Below, one piece after another: positions 5,380 to 7,619 of a stretch of DNA of 7,619 nt. The stretch is from UBA1715 sp045599365 (GTDB lineage Bacteria; Bacteroidota; Bacteroidia; Bacteroidales; UBA1715). The notes below the pieces were generated by a model, which saw only the letters and a program-made list of their open reading frames with translations, was not told the origin of the DNA and searched no databases. A program made the translations under genes and the position numbers. Where the stretch lies: assembly GCA_045599365.1 (NCBI GenBank), contig JAZRVS010000021.1, positions 1-7,619 of the forward strand. Reading direction: 5' to 3'. How positions within the stretch are numbered: the first letter of the stretch is position 1; every line of letters begins with the position of its first letter.

Positions 5380-5786
5380 GTAATCTCTCTTGTTTTGTCT
5401 GGCAATACTGAAATTGTAACATCAAGAACATTCCCTGGTAACAATGTATTTGCCAATTCTGGCCACTCAATCAGACAAAGTTTTCCACTATAAAAATAAT
5501 CTTCAACGCCTATATTTTGCAAGTCGGCAATTGTTTCTAAGCGATACAAATCAAAATGATATATTGTATCATCTTCTGGTGTAAGGTATTCATTTATAAT
5601 TGCAAATGTTGGGCTTGAAACAGTGTCTTTCACTCCAAATTCAGCACAAAGAGCTTTTATAAATGTTGTTTTTCCTGCTCCCATTTCTCCATGGAAAGCA
5701 ATAACAGTATGATTACCAATTGCATTCTTAAATTCTTTTGCTGCAAGTGGTAAATCGTCTATTGAATTCAGTTTTATAACACCCAT
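5367..5786 (-). CDS. tsaE: tRNA t6A37 biosynthesis ATPase TsaE (YjeE family)
   Basis: TsaE is the ATPase that works with TsaB and TsaD to install threonylcarbamoyl adenosine at position 37 of ANN-decoding tRNAs in the cytoplasm. The 139-residue length is usual for the family. Diagnostic motifs are all present: Walker A GEMGAGKTT (33-41), SSPTF (57-61), YHFDLYR (76-82) and the C-terminal IEWPE (106-110). The ATG at 5786 gives a normal N-terminus (MGVIKLNSIDDL). A candidate promoter lies about 30-60 bases upstream. It is followed on the same strand by the FKBP isomerase gene, and is divergent from the DUF389 gene across a 133-bp gap. Its last codons and stop coincide with a heptamer repeat block. 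No sign of damage or transfer. Confidence 0.96.
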   Translation of the reverse strand: MGVIKLNSIDDLPLAAKEFKNAIGNHTVIAFHGEMGAGKTTFIKALCAEFGVKDTVSSPTFAIINEYLTPEDDTIYHFDLYRLETIADLQNIGVEDYFYSGKLCLIEWPELANTLLPGNVLDVTISVLPDKTREITFSD

Positions 5787-5814
5787 AGAACTATTGATGA
5801 AAACTATAACGATG

Positions 5815-5846
5815 CAAATGTCTTAAAAATTAACAACTTGCCCAAA
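5815..5846 (-). promoter_or_regulatory. candidate Bacteroidota-type promoter for tsaE
   Basis: On the minus strand TTTG (5846-5843) is followed after exactly 20 bp by GACATTTG (5822-5815), a 7/8 match to TAnnTTTG. This is the same geometry, with the same G replacing the first T, as the promoter proposed at 3888-3919. The predicted start leaves a leader of about 20 bases before the ATG at 5786. Confidence 0.5.
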
Positions 5847-5919
5847 AGAATTATTGATTTTGCTCATTTTTATTGACAAAATACCGTAAAATGCACTATA
5901 TTGCAAGAAAAATGCAGAT

Positions 5920-7278
5920 ATGGCAAAAAAGAAAATTGTTGACATAACAGAAAGTTTCAAAAATCTTTTAAATATTCGACACGATTGTGATGTTGATGCA
6001 ACAATTGCAAACATTTCTCAAAATATTGAATTTAAAGGAGTTACAATTTGGATATTGGTCTTTGCAATTTTTCTTGCTTCTATAGGTTTAAACGTCAATT
6101 CTACAGCTGTAATAATTGGAGCTATGCTCGTTTCTCCATTAATGGGACCAATTATGGGGATTGGTCTCGCCATTGGTATTACGGATTTAAAAATGCTCAA
6201 AAAATCAATCAAAAACTTATTGATAATGACATTCATAAGTCTTTTGGTATCAACAATTTACTTTCTAATCTCCCCTCTATCTGATGCTCAATCAGAATTA
6301 CTTGCCCGTACTCGACCAACCATATTTGACGTTTTAATTGCATCTTTCGGTGGTTTTGCTGGCATTGTTGCTGCCTCACGCAAAAAAGAACTTACAACTG
6401 TAGTTTCTGGTGTCGCAATTGCAACAGCCTTAATGCCACCTCTTTGTACTGCTGGTTACGGAATTGGCACAGGTCAATTCAATTACTTTTGGGGAGCATT
6501 TTACTTATTTTTCATAAATTCTTTTTTTATTGCTTTAGCAACATTCATAATTGTTAAACACCTTAAATTTCCAGAAAAAGAATACCTCAACGAAGCACGA
6601 AGACGAAAAGTTCGTCATACCATTGCTATTTTCTCTTTAATTGTAATTATCCCAAGTGTTTTCATCGCTCTTAATGTGGTGAGAGAAACAGCATTCAATG
6701 CTGCCACAAAAAAATATATTGCCGATATTGAAAAAAGCGAACTTCTACCCGACGTGCAAATTATAAAAACCAACAAAAACTACGAAAATCACACTATAGA
6801 ACTTGTCTTTGTGGGACAACAACTTTCTGATGCTCAAATGCACTATCTCCACAACCATTTAATTGAATGCGGACTTGATAAGGTTACCTTAGCTATAAAA
6901 CAAACAAGTTCTAACACTTTTGACGTAAATAATCAACCGCAATTGATACAAGATTTACTAAATAAAAAAGACAAGGAATTAGCTCAAAATGATTCTATTA
7001 TTACTGCGTTAAACGAGAAAATCAACAAACTACAACAACAAAACAAAGTTGATATGACTCAATTCGCTAAAGAACTACAAGCTCTTCAACCTAATATCGC
7101 TCGATTCTCATTTAGTGAAGCAGAACAAATTGATTTACAAGCAAATACAACCAGTACAAACCCAACAATCTCTATTGTTTGGAAAGACCAACCTAACGAA
7201 GAAACTATTAAACAACTGACATCTTGGCTTAAAATACGATTACAAACAGAAAATATTATAGTTAAAAACGAAAATTAG
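5920..7278 (+). CDS. DUF389 / TIGR00341 family integral membrane protein, 452 aa
   Basis: The N-terminal two thirds match the DUF389 membrane domain. Hydrophobic segments lie at about residues 41-58, 62-88, 98-118, 134-152, 158-178, 188-213 and 234-254. They contain the family signatures NSTAVIIGAMLVSPLMGPIMGIG (spanning about 60-82), SFGGFAGIVAASR (142-154) and GVAIATALMPPLCTAGYG (164-181). The family's function is not established; the small-residue and proline-rich motifs inside the membrane suggest a transport role. After residue 255 comes a soluble region with a likely coiled coil at about 341-390 (Q/N/K-rich, LNEKINKLQQQ) and a short alpha/beta end domain (ISIVWKDQPNEETIKQLTSWL, about 417-437). 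The ATG at 5920 is preceded by A-rich sequence. It stands alone, divergent from tsaE. The stop lies in the first unit of a heptamer array. Confidence 0.93.
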   Translation: MAKKKIVDITESFKNLLNIRHDCDVDATIANISQNIEFKGVTIWILVFAIFLASIGLNVNSTAVIIGAMLVSPLMGPIMGIGLAIGITDLKMLKKSIKNLLIMTFISLLVSTIYFLISPLSDAQSELLARTRPTIFDVLIASFGGFAGIVAASRKKELTTVVSGVAIATALMPPLCTAGYGIGTGQFNYFWGAFYLFFINSFFIALATFIIVKHLKFPEKEYLNEARRRKVRHTIAIFSLIVIIPSVFIALNVVRETAFNAATKKYIADIEKSELLPDVQIIKTNKNYENHTIELVFVGQQLSDAQMHYLHNHLIECGLDKVTLAIKQTSSNTFDVNNQPQLIQDLLNKKDKELAQNDSIITALNEKINKLQQQNKVDMTQFAKELQALQPNIARFSFSEAEQIDLQANTTSTNPTISIVWKDQPNEETIKQLTSWLKIRLQTENIIVKNEN

Positions 7279-7371
7279 TGGTTAGAGATTGGTGATTAGT
7301 GTTTAACGATTAGTGTTTAACGATTAGTGTTTAGTGATTAATGTTTAACGATTAGTGATTAGTGGGTAGTA
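7274..7371. repeat. heptamer tandem array, ATTAGTG/TTTAACG family
   Basis: Fourteen consecutive 7-base units run without slippage from 7274. ATTAGTG and TTTAACG alternate in the middle (7295-7329), with one- or two-base variants elsewhere. The first unit contains the stop codon of the DUF389 gene. AT-rich heptamer tracts like this are known as intergenic short tandem repeats in several bacteria; no function is evident. Confidence 0.9.
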
Positions 7372-7417
7372 AAAAAATGGGAAACAATATACAAGTTGGC
7401 AACACAATCATTTGTAA

Positions 7418-7445
7418 TCAGGTATCAGTACTCAGTTTTCAGTTT
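7418..7445. repeat. heptamer block, TCAGnnn family
   Basis: Four consecutive units (TCAGGTA, TCAGTAC, TCAGTTT, TCAGTTT) keep a strict 7-bp period with an invariant TCAG. It is separate in sequence from the neighbouring heptamer families. Confidence 0.65.
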
Positions 7446-7486
7446 TATTTCCATAATGGTAAGTTGATTACTCAAAGATATTCATC

Positions 7487-7507
7487 TGATAACTGGCAAC
7501 TGACAAC
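7487..7507. repeat. heptamer block, TGRYAAC family
   Basis: Three consecutive units (TGATAAC, TGGCAAC, TGACAAC) repeat at 7 bp. Short, but in line with the heptamer periodicity on both sides. Confidence 0.6.
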
Positions 7508-7543
7508 TAAATTGCTACCAAGATGTATATTATTACCAAAAAT

Positions 7544-7619
7544 TTCTTAATTCTTAATTCTTAATTCTTAATTCTTAATTCTTAATTCTTAATTCTTAAT
7601 TCTTAATTCTTAATTCTTA
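7544..7619. repeat. perfect heptamer tandem array TTCTTAA, continuing past the window
   Basis: Ten complete identical TTCTTAA units plus six bases reach the last base of the window. The perfect identity points to recent slippage expansion. The true length cannot be seen here, and assemblies often break or collapse at such tracts. Confidence 0.95.

Larger units (their letters stand above)
7279..7619. other. non-coding tail composed largely of heptamer repeats
   Basis: No gene is supported in these 341 bases. Between the four heptamer blocks lie short AT-rich spacers (7372-7417, 7446-7486, 7508-7543). A 62-codon frame at 7362-7550 runs across three repeat families and is not believable as a protein. 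Confidence 0.8.

Noticed and set aside
5873..5902. TTGACA, 18 bp, TATATT upstream of the DUF389 gene as a sigma70-like promoter
   Set aside because: It matches the enterobacterial consensus, but the primary sigma factor of Bacteroidota uses TTTG/TAnnTTTG, and such strings arise easily in AT-rich DNA. The leader would also be very short.
7362..7550. 62-codon plus-strand frame after the DUF389 gene
   Set aside because: It starts inside one heptamer array, crosses two other repeat blocks and ends in a fourth. There is no coding signal.

Overview
The window reads as an accessory stretch of a low-GC Bacteroidota (probably Bacteroidales) chromosome. Evidence seen directly: A-rich translation leaders without strong Shine-Dalgarno sites, two candidate promoters of the Bacteroides type (TTTG, 20 bp, then a near match to TAnnTTTG), a Bacteroidota-style lipoprotein, a BspA-like leucine-rich-repeat remnant, and two AAA_14/DUF4143 ATPase genes, a family that is strongly expanded in this phylum. 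The genus cannot be fixed from the sequence.

Layout. Bases 57-230 are the stranded 3' end of a BspA-like LRR gene, overlapping a 65-aa basic ORF (223-420) that ends in a strong terminator. From 461 to 1989 lies a GC-richer insert-like segment with an AAA ATPase/PD-(D/E)XK nuclease-like gene (665-1954). It is bounded on both sides by the same 44-bp terminator sequence (417-460 and 1990-2033). A second, quite different ATPase of the same architecture (2047-3384) faces it on the minus strand. Bases 3385-4015 hold no convincing gene but carry two tandem-repeat arrays. A small lipoprotein gene (4016-4450) and a shared bidirectional terminator follow. Then come two housekeeping-type genes on the minus strand: tsaE (5367-5786), and downstream of it a periplasmic FKBP-type prolyl isomerase (4534-5307). 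A divergent DUF389 membrane protein (5920-7278) is next, and the window closes in a mosaic of 7-bp repeats (7274-7619).

The most striking structure is the link between the ATPase genes and short tandem repeats. Three arrays (548-633, 3428-3559, 3760-3850) differ in sequence, yet all have a period of exactly 33 bp. Two sit immediately upstream of the two ATPase start codons, in the same orientation relative to the gene. The third stands alone about 0.4 kb upstream of the second ATPase. Each unit has a GTG-Y-R-like core next to A/T tracts. This looks like a recurring module of ATPase-nuclease plus its own 33-bp leader repeat, possibly mobile, whose function I cannot assign. The second half of the window (tsaE, FKBP, DUF389) looks like ordinary chromosomal backbone, decorated with heptamer repeats that begin at gene stop codons.
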